A DNA stretch of 64,000 nucleotides from Galdieria partita (lineage: Eukaryota; Rhodophyta; Bangiophyceae; Galdieriales; Galdieriaceae), in contig BQMJ01000018.1 of the NCBI GenBank assembly GCA_025991245.1, positions 204,233 to 268,232 of the forward strand, given 5' to 3'. The position numbers and the translations under genes were made by a program. The notes beneath the pieces are model-generated. The model ran no database searches and had not been told where the DNA came from. It worked only from the letters and a program-made list of their open reading frames with translations. Of the stretch, positions 32,354 through 44,212 are shown one piece after another; within the stretch, counting starts at the first letter, position 1; the number at the start of each line of letters is the position of its first letter.

Positions 32354-33445
32354 ATGAGTGACCCTTTGAAAATGCTGTCAACAAAAAGCAATCTTCAAAG
32401 AACAAGTCATCTCACCTCTCTATCAAAACTCTCAAATGAAACTCTATTTTGGTCTTGTCAGGATGAATCAGAGAGTATAAAAGGTGAGACAGCCTTTACG
32501 TATGAGAAATTCACATTTGTCTTGTTTATCGATGAGTATACTTCCGAAGATCTTGCCTCATCTTTGACATTTGAAGTTTTTGATCAATACGGTTATAAAC
32601 TCTCAAAAGATATTGAAATGAAAAAAGGGAAAGGAACTAGTTACTATGAACGACGTGCAACGTTTCAAGTCATCAATTTGTATGAACGAACCGTCAGCGT
32701 CCAATACAAATTCTACACCAAAGACCATCACAATAGAATAGAAGACTTTTTTGTCTATATAGGGCTATCAAGAAGCAATGTAACAAAGCCTGATATCTTT
32801 GCAAGTTGTGTTGTAGTTGAGAATGATTATCATCATGATCCAGTACTTCTTCATCTTGAAATGCCTTGTTTGACTAGTGCTGAATCGCCTCCATTGATAA
32901 TTGGTATCTTTCGAGCTATCATAGATAGTAATACAACGGGAAGTCATGGAGACTGGATCTATAAAAATGAAAGTTGTTCATTTCAAGCTTTTGAAAGTTT
33001 CTTTGATGATTCTATGAGTATTATTGACAAGAAAGAATTGAATACTACAAATGAGGATTGTTTTGGTTTTCAAAAGGACGCTTTGGACTCATACAAAGAA
33101 GTTCGAGAAAAACTGACAAGAGTGAGAAAACGCATTATTGGCAAGAGCAAAAGGACTGTTTTTTACACTATTACCAAGGAAGATTTGATCGATTTCTTTC
33201 TACTTCCGAGGGATGAAGTTGCACAAGAGTTGGGAATTTGTGTAACGCTTCTGAAAAAGATTTGTCGGAAGAATGGAATCAAGCAGTGGCCTTATCGGAG
33301 ACTGAAAAACGTGGATGCCAGGTTGAACTCTTTACGGCGACTCTTAGCCACACCGGACTTGGTTTCCAAAAATAGAGACAAATTTTGTGAAGAATTTCAT
33401 TTGCTGTCGAGTGAAAGGGAAAAGATTCTACATGGCAATGAATAA
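32354..33445 (+). CDS. RWP-RK domain transcription factor
   Basis: Intronless, 363 aa. The C-terminal part has an RWP-RK domain: LIDFFLLPRDEVAQELGICV, TLLKKICRKNGIKQWPYRRL, then LNSLRRLL as the coiled end. The signature RWPxRK reads QWPYRR. The 240 residues before it are not recognised but look beta-rich (FTFVLFIDEYTSEDLASSLT; ERTVSVQYKFY), so they may form a folded regulatory domain. RWP-RK proteins control nitrogen responses (NLP, MID) and gamete fate in plants and algae; which applies here is not visible. Confidence 0.85.
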   Translation: MSDPLKMLSTKSNLQRTSHLTSLSKLSNETLFWSCQDESESIKGETAFTYEKFTFVLFIDEYTSEDLASSLTFEVFDQYGYKLSKDIEMKKGKGTSYYERRATFQVINLYERTVSVQYKFYTKDHHNRIEDFFVYIGLSRSNVTKPDIFASCVVVENDYHHDPVLLHLEMPCLTSAESPPLIIGIFRAIIDSNTTGSHGDWIYKNESCSFQAFESFFDDSMSIIDKKELNTTNEDCFGFQKDALDSYKEVREKLTRVRKRIIGKSKRTVFYTITKEDLIDFFLLPRDEVAQELGICVTLLKKICRKNGIKQWPYRRLKNVDARLNSLRRLLATPDLVSKNRDKFCEEFHLLSSEREKILHGNE

Positions 33446-33477
33446 ACAATAATGCCAAGTCATTGTACAGCCAAGGG

Positions 33478-35881
33478 ATGTCTTGCAGATTTTGTCTGTT
33501 TGTCCATGTGGTTGTACCGAAACTTCAGTGTCAAAGAGCCTTGCTTGGACTGAACAGGGTAGCAAGACACTTTTTGTTTTCTAAACAACGTTTCCAAGTT
33601 ACTTTTTCAAATAGAACGATAATGACCTTTCAAGAAACCAACGTTACAAGTGTTCCGTTGATCCCTAGGAAGATCTTGTTTGATAATCCCAAACAAACAG
33701 CCGTGAAAGTTTCTCCAGGTAAGCTTTTATCAAGTCAAACTTTAACCATACAATTGAAGTTTTGTTCTAGACGGAAATTTTCTGGCACACTTAGCTCCAA
33801 GTGATCAAAACGTGCTCAACGTTTGGGTTTATCCTCGTGGAAGTGACTTGAAACGTATGGTTACTAAGGACACTTATCGTGGTATCCGCTTTTTTCAATG
33901 GTCAGAAGATTCAAGGACTATTTTGTATTTACAGGATAATAATGGTGATGAAAACTTTCACTGTATGTATGTATTTCTTTTTTTTCACTTTATGTTTATT
34001 TTGTATGTTAGTATGGGCCGTTGATATCATGGAAGAAAGTTCTCCAAGCATAGACTTGACGCCTTTTGAAAATGTAAAGGTGGAGGGACTCATGTCTTGC
34101 CATAAAAGACCCAACGAGCTTCTCATTGGAATGAATAAACGCGACTCGTCATGTTTTGACGTTTACCGTATCTTTCTAGATTCACGAGAAATACTTTTTG
34201 ATACTGAAAATCCTGGAGATGTTGTATCATGGACATTAGATGAGAGTACCATGACAGTATCGGGAGCCACTGCTACCAATCCAGAAGATGGAAGTACAGT
34301 TCTTCGTGTTCGTGATAGTCCAGAGGTACCTTGGAGAGACCTGAAATGTTTCCCGTATGGCGAAGAAGGAGATATTGTGGATTTTAGTGTGGATGATGAT
34401 TGTGTATATCTTCGAAGCTCTTTGGAAGCAGACAAGACTCAGCTAGTTTTAGCCAAGCGCTCCAACGGCGATACTATTCGTATATTGGCGTCATCTAATC
34501 AAGCCAACGTTGGTCGTGTTATTTTACATCCTAATGATAAGCGACTTCAAGTAAGCAACGTGAATGCAGATTGTAACGGATTGGTTTACTGAAAATTGAT
34601 ATAGGCCGTTTGTTTTACCTTTGCTCGAAAAGAATGGAAATTTTTTGATGAATCCATGAGAGACGACTTTCTTTCCATACAAGAGAAGTTTGGTGATAGT
34701 GATTTAGACTTTACAAGTCGTGATAATTCAGATTCTATTTGGATTCTCTCTGTAATTCGAGACAATGATTCTGTTCAATATGTTATGTTTGATAGAAAAT
34801 CAAAGTCCATAACCCCTTTATTCCATGAACGTCCAGAACTTGATGAATATATCTTGAGTAAGATGGAGTCCATCTCTTTAGATGCAAGAGATGGAATGAA
34901 GTTGCAGTGTTATTTGACGAGACCTGTTTATGGAACTGCACCATTTCCGCTCGTTTTATTTGTCCACGGTGGTCCTTGGTCAAGAGACTTGTGGGGTTTC
35001 AATCCTATGTCACAATGGTTTAGTAATAGAGGATATGCTTGTCTTCAAGTAAATTATCGTGGATCTGCAGGTTTCGTAAGTATATTTTATTCACGTAGTT
35101 CCTATCTAGATATGGGCTTCTTTGCTAGGGTAAAAGTTATTTGAATGCAGGAGATAAACAGTGGGGCATTGGCAATATGCAAAATGACTTGACGGATGCC
35201 GTCCAATGGGCTATAGAAAGTGGTATCGCAGTTTCTAATCAAGTTGCAATTTATGGTGTAAGTCATTTTCGTTTAGATTCTTTTGGAGAATTATTGAGAT
35301 GGAGATTGGTTTATTTCTCCTCTAGGGCTCTTATGGTGGGTATGCAACATTGGCTGGTCTTGTGTTTACTCCGGATTTGTATTGTTGTGGAGTTGATATC
35401 GTTGGACCGTCCAATCTGAAAACGTTGATAGACAGTGTTCCTGATTACTGGAAGCCGATGAAGAAGGAATTATTATTGAGAATTGGTCCTGTAGATACAG
35501 ATGAAGAGTTCAATCGGAAAATATCGCCTCTGTTTCATGTGCAGAACATCAGAGCCCCACTTTTAATAGCACAAGGAGCAAACGATCCTAGAGTGAAGCA
35601 GCTTGAAAGTGATCAAATTGTGAAGGCAATGTTGGAAAGAAATATACCGGTTGAATACGTGTTGTATCCTGATGAAGGACATGGTAGGCAATACAGTCGT
35701 ATTTCCTATAGATTTAGATTCTATTTTGGTATATGTAGGTTTTGCTAGACCACCCAACCGTTTAGACTTTTTGGGAAGAGCGGAAATATTTTTGTCCAAG
35801 TATCTTGGAGGACGCTTTGAACCATACGTAAAAGTCGCTGAAAGTACTGCTTGTTTACCTATTCAAGAAGGCCTTCTTTAG
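33478..35881 (+). CDS. S9-family serine peptidase (acylaminoacyl-peptidase / dipeptidyl-peptidase like)
   Basis: Seven exons (33478-33718, 33771-33962, 34012-34550, 34605-35075, 35129-35257, 35326-35683, 35739-35881) join in phase to 690 aa. A beta-propeller N-terminal half ([20 protein letters not shown]) precedes an alpha/beta hydrolase: [24 protein letters not shown], catalytic Ser in GSYGGY (near 526), Asp in ANDPRV (near 610) and His in EGHGF (near 642). The Ser motif and the oxyanion segment are each rebuilt at exon junctions. The first 50 residues are Arg/Cys-rich and could target an organelle; a second ATG (MTFQETN) lies after them. Confidence 0.93.
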
Positions 35882-35923
35882 TTGTGTTTGTGGGAATAAA
35901 ACTTTTTTGGTGATTATCAGTGT

Positions 35924-35938
35924 AGAGAGAGAGAGAGA
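35924..35938. repeat. (AG)n microsatellite
   Basis: Short AG dinucleotide run about 45 bp after the S9 peptidase stop. Confidence 0.85.
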
Positions 35939-36207
35939 AAGACCTTTCTTTCATTTGGAATTGCCTAAGAGACTAAACCTAGAAATACAGTCAAACCGAG
36001 GATATCTTTAGTTGTGTAGCTGTTGCTTGGAAAGCTCGTTAGACGTCTTCTTCTATCTTCCGTCAACCAAAGTTATCCAAAGACTGAGTTGAGTGTTTGA
36101 CTTTCTAGCTTAGTAGAGCGTCAAGAAGAGCATTCAGAGTTAATCACTGCATAAAACAGCAACAATAATTCTCTTCATATTTTATACAGTCTGTAATATT
36201 TTTCTCA

Positions 36208-36221
36208 GTGTGTGTGTGTGT
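36208..36221. repeat. (GT)n microsatellite
   Basis: Seven GT units in the gene-free stretch downstream of the S9 peptidase. Confidence 0.85.
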
Positions 36222-37159
36222 ATTTATAATAAAAGAGTCTTTAGACTTGAAAATGACTGTATCTTGCAAGTACTTTTTGGACATTCGATTCTTTTGTTGC
36301 ACTACTCCTAGACCTATTTCTGAAAACTAAAGGACTACTTATTTCTAGCCCGAAAGCGATCCCAATCTTGTGAATATAGGTCGTTAGCTTCGTTTTCTCA
36401 AGAAGCTACAGGGTTGATTGGACGTGAGACTGGTTTATATCGAAAGCATTGAAGTTGGAAGAGTAAACTTTGCGGCATTCACAAACAACTGCTGAGGCAC
36501 TGACAAAAGCAAATTTGGATCATTTTTCAAACGTTTCTTTCTATCAACAATGATGTTTTCTGAGAGCGCTAAATAGCAACGAGGCATTTAGGGTTCACAA
36601 AGGAAGGAGCACAGGAGAACTTGCTTTCGACGCCACTTGATAATTACAACTTGCTGGTATATCCTTGAGTGAAGCACTGGACATGTCGTAATTGTTCTTT
36701 TATCAATATAGTAGTTACGGCTCAAAACTTAACATACAAAGACCTCAACGACTTAAAGTTTTGAGTACTTGCTATGTGGAGCCTCTCTCAAAGGAAGAAT
36801 AGAAAGCTATGGGAGTTCAGTGTTGCTTTTGAAAGCTGAATGAGCACTCTATACGGTACACAAATTTTATACAACGTAAAGTAACTTACCGCAGTTTCAT
36901 TACTAAACTGATTGAAGCTTCCTGTGACAAGGTCCGATAAAATAGTCCAGTGAAACATCAGTTTTAGGAAATTCCAAACAGTTGGAACATATTAAATCTA
37001 GCACGCTTGTCTCTCAGATAACAACTGAACGTTCATAACAGAGCAATGAGCTGACATTAGTGAACTTTCTTAGAAAGAGATAAAGTCATTTCCTTCAGTG
37101 TTGAAATGTTAATATTTTCTGAATGGGATTATTTGTAGACTCGAAAACATTTTCTGAAT

Positions 37160-38785
37160 TTAGAAAAAAGTCTTTGTCATAAAGTTTTCTACATCTGCTT
37201 CGAAAATAACGATCAATTTACAATTATGAGAAATCAAGAAATCTCTTGCAATCCTATCAACGAAGAAATAACAATGACTAGACTTGTTCGAGTCAATGGA
37301 TACATTTGTCGCTAGCTTCTTACTAATGATGACCAATATACAACGTAATGTAGATTGAATAGTCAATAATTGATTATAAACTAATTGCAAAAGCTTGCGA
37401 GCTTCATCCAAATTTCATTCCATCCAATACAACTGCAACTCCATCCTTTTACGCCAATTCCCACAATCAAATTCTCACTACTAGTTCTCCCATGCCAATT
37501 GAATAATATATCTGGATTATGACATGTTGGCTGAAATGGAATATACATACACGGAAATATATATAGATGAATAAAGCAGAAGATTCAGAGGAAAACTTCA
37601 AATTCATCTCATTCCAAACAGGAGACAACTGACCGAGAGTAGAAAACATCAAACTGTCTGTCGGGTGATAACAAAAATGTAAATAAAACATTGTGGCAAC
37701 GAGACCTTCGAAAACTCGACATTTTGATTCATAAAAAAATTCCACAGGCTGTGACTTGAGGGTTTGTAATAGTAACCATTCCAATCTATCATTCTTTACA
37801 CTTTGCTCAATATATCCAATCAGTAACTTGGGAATCAACACTTCATAGCGTTCTCGATGGTTTTCATCTACAATCAACCGACGATAAAAGCACATATCTG
37901 TTACTAGATCAAACAGAAATACATCACAAGTAGAGCTAAGGTGCACAAGCTCACCCAACTCAAACCGAATATGATTTTATGTCAACAAAGTAAGCATTTT
38001 TAACAAACGTTGACGCGCCTCGCTAAGACTACTCAAACGAGGCAACAATGGATCAACACAATAATTTGTTACTATGGAATCATTCATTATCATTCAAAAA
38101 ACTTTCTTTAGATAATAACAAGTGGACACTGAAATTGCGTAATTATGTATACTTAAGCCTTCACTTTTTCCAAAGACGATACAAAAGAAATTACGTTCTT
38201 CACACAAACCTCCAACAATACCAAAGAAGTCATTGTATGGACGAATCATTTACTCCTAGATCAAAAAAACTTCCTCTTGCGCCAATACATCAACCTCATC
38301 AAAAGCCGCAAGAAGGTATTGATCAGTAGGGAAGTTTAAAACTGCACGGATTTTTTTAACTCGCTTATGGGCACGTTTACGACACTCCTTGTAAACGCCT
38401 TCTTCATCCTTCGGTTCTTGTACAACAGACACATAACCAGCTTGTACCATTAGATAATAAAGCGCCCATTTCAGACTTTTTCCTTTAGGCTCAGTGGGTT
38501 TCAGATCTGTCAAATCCACGTACACAAACCAGCACCAATTAGCTTGTCCAGAAAGGATCTCCTGCGGTCTTTTTCATAATAACTTATGTTATCAGGTGCT
38601 CTTAGTGCTCTTGCACCCATGCTCTTCACGAGTTTTAAATAACTTATTACGAAACGTGTCTTTCCGAAGAGATGTGGGGCGAAAGGAATGACTGATTTAA
38701 ACGAACGCTCGAGTTCCCGGCGAACCTGCAACTCGTACAACAGTGCAGTTACTAAAACCAAGTCTTGCTCTCGGCCTACCTTCAC
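37160..38785 (-). pseudogene. Decayed copy of the P-loop ATPase / nuclease-like family
   Basis: Four minus-strand fragments line up in order with the intact 703-aa protein at 44213-46324. At 38510-38785 lies VIPFAPHLFGKTRFVISYLK, matching the Walker A region but lacking two residues of GSGKT. At 38256-38525 lies KSLKWALYYLMVQAGYVS and Walker B LLAAFDEVDVL. At 37467-37958 lies PVEFFYESKCRVFEGLVAT. At 37160-37411 lies DEARKLLQLVYNQLL...LRCILVIISKKLA, matching the C-terminal part. Reading frames are interrupted between fragments and the middle (TGGVP) region is missing. The broken P-loop means no ATPase even if expressed. Confidence 0.8.
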
Positions 38786-39803
38786 AGTTTCCTAAATTTT
38801 TGTGTCTTCGCAAGGCACTCGACATAGGCGACTAGGTGAAGAACAATGAGATTGAAAACCGGGTCACGAAAACTGAAAATAATATATTCTTCTTCGAGTC
38901 ACCTTGAAAAATAAATTTTTCTTCTATTCATGTAGCTCCAACGCTGCTTCTAAGTGAAAAGACTCGTTAGTTTTGAAAAATTGCTGAAGTATAAACCCAA
39001 TTGTTGATGCTGCTCAATTCTCGGAAAGGATATCTTGCTTCATTTTCAATAGACTTCGAGTTTTAGATTCGTTAGAAAATATTCTATAAGAATTCATCAC
39101 ATTTTGGGTGCAAAATATCTTGCTGAATGCGTTAGACTCTCTTGCATGATTCCTAATTCTTATTGTTCCCTTTAAAGAATACGTTATGACTATTACACTT
39201 AAAGTCATGTTTCTCATCAATTGCTCGAGTTCCATCTTATTGAATTCATTACCTTTATATATTATTGCTTCTCAAATTAAAGAATTTCTCCGATTGTGGA
39301 CCATTCCTTGTAAATAATTTTATCAACTCATCTAGATGAGAAGCTCACGTTGCCATTCCATTTCATTCAACTAGAAAAGTTTATCCAATTTTTTAACTTT
39401 CAAAATGAGGATGTTGGATCTTTATTTTCTAAGAAGCGATGCAACTGTTGAAACTAACGGTATTGCTCTTCAAGTTGTATATCAACACGAATCCTTTTTA
39501 GATCACACTCTTGTGTTTATCGATGAAAAATAGGGCGTGTCAATAGAAAGCGAATCACGAGTCTGCTGACAAAGGTCTCACTCCAAACTTCTTACAAAGA
39601 AATATTTGGCAACATATTTGGCTGCCTCAATCCATCTCGTCTTTTTAGTGTTATACAAATCTCAAAGTGTTTTGATCATTCGTAACGTTCAGCAGACTTA
39701 TGTTTTTTTAAAACCAAGTTGACCTTTATCAAACTGTCTAATTTCCATTTTAAAATTGGCTAAACCAAGCATAAAACTATTCATCTTCCAATAGAATACA
39801 CAT
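38786..39803. other. Gene-free stretch upstream of the ATPase relic
   Basis: About 1 kb of AT-rich DNA. Short ORFs (for example 39,014-39,235 on the minus strand) show no family features. Nothing else identified. Confidence 0.5.
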
Positions 39804-42462
39804 TCATTGTTTGTCTTTTTTCTCAAGAAACTCATGTATTCCGTCAATGATCAAGGGAATATCCTGATCTGCTATACTATAGCGCGATAAACGTATATCA
39901 TTTAAATAAGGAAAAGACTTTGGAGTGAACAACTTCAGTTGACGAGCGTAATGTTCAATTACAGGAGCCTCCGCAAAACCACAATATTCTCTTAAGAAAG
40001 TATTCCAATCAAATGAAGAACTCATAGAACTTGATGCAGCAACATTTTCTTCTCGTTTCTTCCACTTGCATCATATTCATATCCATACTTGGACGACTAT
40101 TTCTTCTTTCCATTATTCCACTATTCCTTTCAGGTTCTTCAAATGGAATACGTCTTAATAAATCTACAAACGAATTGCTCAACAAATCAGAAAGTGGTTT
40201 CAGTTGTTCCAACCATCCAGGATTGTCTGCAAACACTCTTTCAAGATCTTCACTAGCCTTGCGACCTAAAAAAGTTCGCAAAGATGTAGTTGAACATACT
40301 ACAACTTGACAATGAGGAGGTATCCATAACCATTCTTTTCGTATATTCTGTGGTTGTCTTTCAGAGTTGATAGAACTGTAAACAATATTATTATTATTGT
40401 CTTCATAATAAACTCCACTATTCAATATCCAATTCTGATTATTCCTAAATTGTTTGGAAACTTCTTCAGTATACTTGTCGCTTACAATCAACTGGATGGC
40501 TCTTAAATTATTCTGTTCCAATTCAAGCTGTGACGCCACTGGATGTAAAAATTTAGCAACTTCTGACTTAATCATTGAGCGACCAACACCAGAACTTGAC
40601 AATTGAAAACATTTCAATGCAATACCTATCAAATATACTCTCTTCTTGGTAGTTTCAGTCTCCATAGGTGCTTGCTCTGAAGAAGATTCACCTTGAATAG
40701 CAAGGAAAGAATTGTCTTTCATATCTGTGACTCGAATAAGAACATCAGGTCCATTGGAGTCTTGTCGAATAGGAATAAATATTCCATCTTTTGATAAATA
40801 CTTTTCAAAAAATGGTTTCCAAGCAGTGACATGGTAAGTTGCTTCTCTAGAACTATGGATTCTACTCACTGTCGAACTAAATGCTGGAACATAATTGGGA
40901 ATGGGATCCACTTTTAAGCTGCCAATTGTTTGAGTAGATTGTATTGATATATGTTCGACAAAACTATGTCGAAATATACTCAATTCTCCAAGTTTGGAAC
41001 AGAAACACCATCGAACATAAAGAATAAGAGTAAATATAATTTCAAATTTGAAACCACGACTGGAAAGTGAATCCAATCGACTGATCGATGAAAATAAACT
41101 ACAAATAAAACGAAAAGGAGGAATATTCCAATATCGCGATTGAATATGCTTTAGTACAATCTTTGGAAAAACCAACTTGAAAAATGTTTCATCGCTGTCT
41201 TCAACAAGTATCCTGCTTGCTTCGTCTTGTTCATTTCTCGAGCAACTCATATAATAAAAACCAAAATGGTTGGCAATATCCAAAACATATTCAGAATGGC
41301 TTCCATCAAATAGAGTCTCTCTCTTTGGAATACGAAATTCAAATATACTCGCAAGAAGCATAGAAGAAAAAACAATCATTGATTTGGGTGTCATGCGAGA
41401 AAGAGTTACTACGAGAGAAAAATTCGGAGCAATTCTTTCCATTTTCACTTTCATTTCATCCTCTGAAAGATCACGAAAACTATTCCAACGTTCACATTTG
41501 TTTCCCAATTCATTTAAAGCATGAACAACATGGTAAGGAACACCACCTGTATAATCATACACTTGTTTGAAGAACCAATCGTGTCCCTCAGGATGACTAG
41601 GAAATAATACTTTTTGAATAGGTTCATTATGACAAGTAACATTCTGTATAAAGTACTTGATAGTTGCTTCTGAAAAAGGATCCAGCCGAAGAAAATTTAA
41701 CGTTATTCGGGAAGGCATTGCATCCTCTTCTCTACTAATTATACAGTTCGATCTCCCCGCAACAATACAAATGACAAAAGGTTGACTTACAACCTTTGAT
41801 AAAACTCTAAAAAAGGCACGGTACACGTTGTGCACTCGACTTGTTCCTTGTGTAACCATCAAATCCTTAAACAATGTGAAATCGTATTCTTCTAAAAGTC
41901 CAATTTCGTCAATAAACAAATATAAATAACGTTTCTCGGTGCCTTGCAGAAGTTTCTGAAGCCATTCTTTGGGACTACCAATATAGGAAAGAACTTGAGA
42001 AAGTAAATCTGCACCGTTGGGAAACCGGGAAAGTGCCTCCTTGCTTATCCATTCCAAAAGTGTATCTTCAAAACATGTTCCCCTCGGCACATCGAGAAGA
42101 TTCAACATAACATATAAAGTCTCGTTTAACAGCGCGTGTAGAGCACGTTCTCCTACATTCTCCCCCTTCTCAAAGCCAGGTAAGCAACAAAAATTTTTTA
42201 AATATTGCAACAAGTTCTCTTTGTTGACTGAAAGGAACCAATGGAAATGCTGTCCAAATGCGCTTTTGCCACTCCCATACATTTGAGGTGCATAGCACAT
42301 ATGAGGTCGAGGATTTCTCAACGTACCATCTCGTCTCAAAGGGTACGATAATAGGAAACTTTCTATAACTTGAAAGACCGCTGATTCTCTATTGACAAGG
42401 GGAAATTCGATACTTTCAATACGAATAGTGTTCATTCTGTAAACTCGCAGCAACCACAACAA
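39804..42462 (-). CDS. P-loop (STAND/archaeal-type) ATPase with nuclease-like C-terminus and SAM-like tail
   Basis: The main frame 40009-42462 encodes up to 817 aa; a second ATG at 42435 may be the true start. Walker A MYGSGKSAFG (near residue 62), Walker B YLFIDEIGLL (near 183) and TGGVPYHVVHALNEL (near 306) define a STAND/archaeal-ATPase-type NTPase. Near 571-612, NGPDVLIRV and VYLIGIALKC resemble the D and (E)xK strands of a PD-(D/E)XK nuclease, with Ala where Glu is usual. A second frame, 39804-40025, encodes a SAM-like helical domain (FDWNTFLREYCGF ... GIHEFLEKK). A 37-bp GTATGG...CGAG intron would join them in phase; a frameshift is the alternative. Confidence 0.7.
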
Positions 42463-44212
42463 ATCACCGAATCACACAACGATAATCCAACTGAGGGGAA
42501 TAATTTGAGTGCAGCAAAAGTTCTTGAAGAAAGTTGAAGCTGTTCTATAAGAGTAGTGTATAGACTACGTATGAGAGCTTATAGTATAGTCCTACTTGCA
42601 ATTGACTTTGTTGTTTTCCCTGTGACATAGTTATGTGACTTCACAGTGGACAAATAACTAATTGACTCACTTCCAGAACTTTGTGTAAATTCAACAAACA
42701 CAACATATTTGGGAAACTTTATCGTCTTGAGTAGATAGTTTGTTTGCTTGTTTCTTTTAGTGTGATAATCACTTTGGGTATAAAGTTTGCTTCTAAATTT
42801 GTTGTTGGCATTTTCAGTTCGGAGGACTTTCTTCAGGTTCTTCAAGTCGACTTTTTACCTCTCTTTGAATTCATTTGAGCAGTGCAACGATTCATTTTGA
42901 ACACTGGTTTCCACTCAACTTTTAGTATCTGCTTTGTACTCTCTAGTATTCATGCGAAAATCAACTGTATTTATTTCGAGAATAATGTCTTGATAGAAGG
43001 TTCCAAACTTGCGCTGAGTTTCAGTAACTGATCCAATAAGACTTGGGTGTTGTTTGAAAGTAGTTTTATTAGGGAATTGTTATACATAGTCTTGTGAAAT
43101 AGGACTGAAACTCCTCTTTGAAGATACTTTGCAGTGATCCAACTAGATTCTCAGTTATGTCTTGTGTTTGTTGAATAGTTTGCAATTTCCATATGTCAAT
43201 TTTTGTCTATTGAGAGACTCTTTTGAAAGTGAAAAAGGCGAACTATAGTTGACTATGCCTGATTTTTGAACAGTCAATGACACTGCATGTCTTCATAAAG
43301 CCTATTTCTCTATTACAAATTTAGTTGAGATCTGGAATCCAACTGCTAGCAAACCTAATTCTTATTGTGACTCGTTTCGAGGCAACTGATGGAATGAAGT
43401 TTCTACTCAAAACTTACAGCCCAAGTCTAACTGCAAATACTGGAGTAACCACAACAGAGATACGAAAATGTAAAATGATGACAAGTTAGCCTGCGTTGAT
43501 TATAATGACTGATTGATTGAGTGGTACAACTTTCCATGGTTCATTTTTAAATGACTATATTTGAGTACATTCATTTTGTCCCGATTCATGATCAATCGGT
43601 TTTTTATGATTCCGTTACAACTTTGCACAATCTTCTATAAAAGGGCGTGCGTATCCTTCTTCTTGAAAAATACGATCGATATTCTCTTGGAGCATTCATT
43701 CAATCCAATTACATGCATAGCCTGTAGAATATTTTCCATTCCTTCTTCGAATAAATTATATCTTACCTTCCACAATTTCTTCTCGGATTTTTGAGTCAAA
43801 TAAAACAAAACAGTAAGTTGACAGTTCAAGAGTGTTCAGCTAATCCCCTTCGATAGTTACACACCAGTTGGACTTCATTCAAACAGAGTTTTCAGTTGCA
43901 AAGATATGAATGATCAAACTCAATATGGTCTCTGACATTGTATTTGCAGTAGCATAAAGATAACAATATTCTAAACTATGTTCTCGTAATAAAAAAAAGT
44001 AAACAGTTAATACTCTTTTATACATACACTCTGTGATTGAAAGAATCTGTGAAAAAGAATGACGAGTGATTTAGGTGATTAGATGACTTTTGACCCTGTT
44101 CTATGACAATCATCATATACTTTAGAATACCACTAGTACATTTCAAACATATTTAATTCACATGTTCCAGAGATAATTATCGAATGAACAATTGAATGTA
44201 CGAATTCAAACT
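42463..44212. other. Intergenic region between the two ATPase genes
   Basis: About 1.75 kb. A minus-strand frame around 43,635-43,829 (LWKVRYNLFEEGMENILQAM) looks mildly protein-like but matches nothing I know. No Walker or nuclease fragment of the neighbouring family was seen here. Confidence 0.4.

Larger units (their letters stand above)
35882..37159. other. Gene-free stretch at the edge of the subtelomere
   Basis: About 1.3 kb with no recognisable ORF on either strand and no tRNA seen. It contains a short (AG)n run near 35,924-35,938 and a (TG)n run near 36,208-36,221. It marks the change from dense housekeeping genes to the sparse distal part. Confidence 0.6.

Noticed and set aside
43561-43829. 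Opposed short ORFs between the two ATPase genes
   Set aside because: The minus frame looks slightly protein-like but matches no part of the ATPase family or any family I know.
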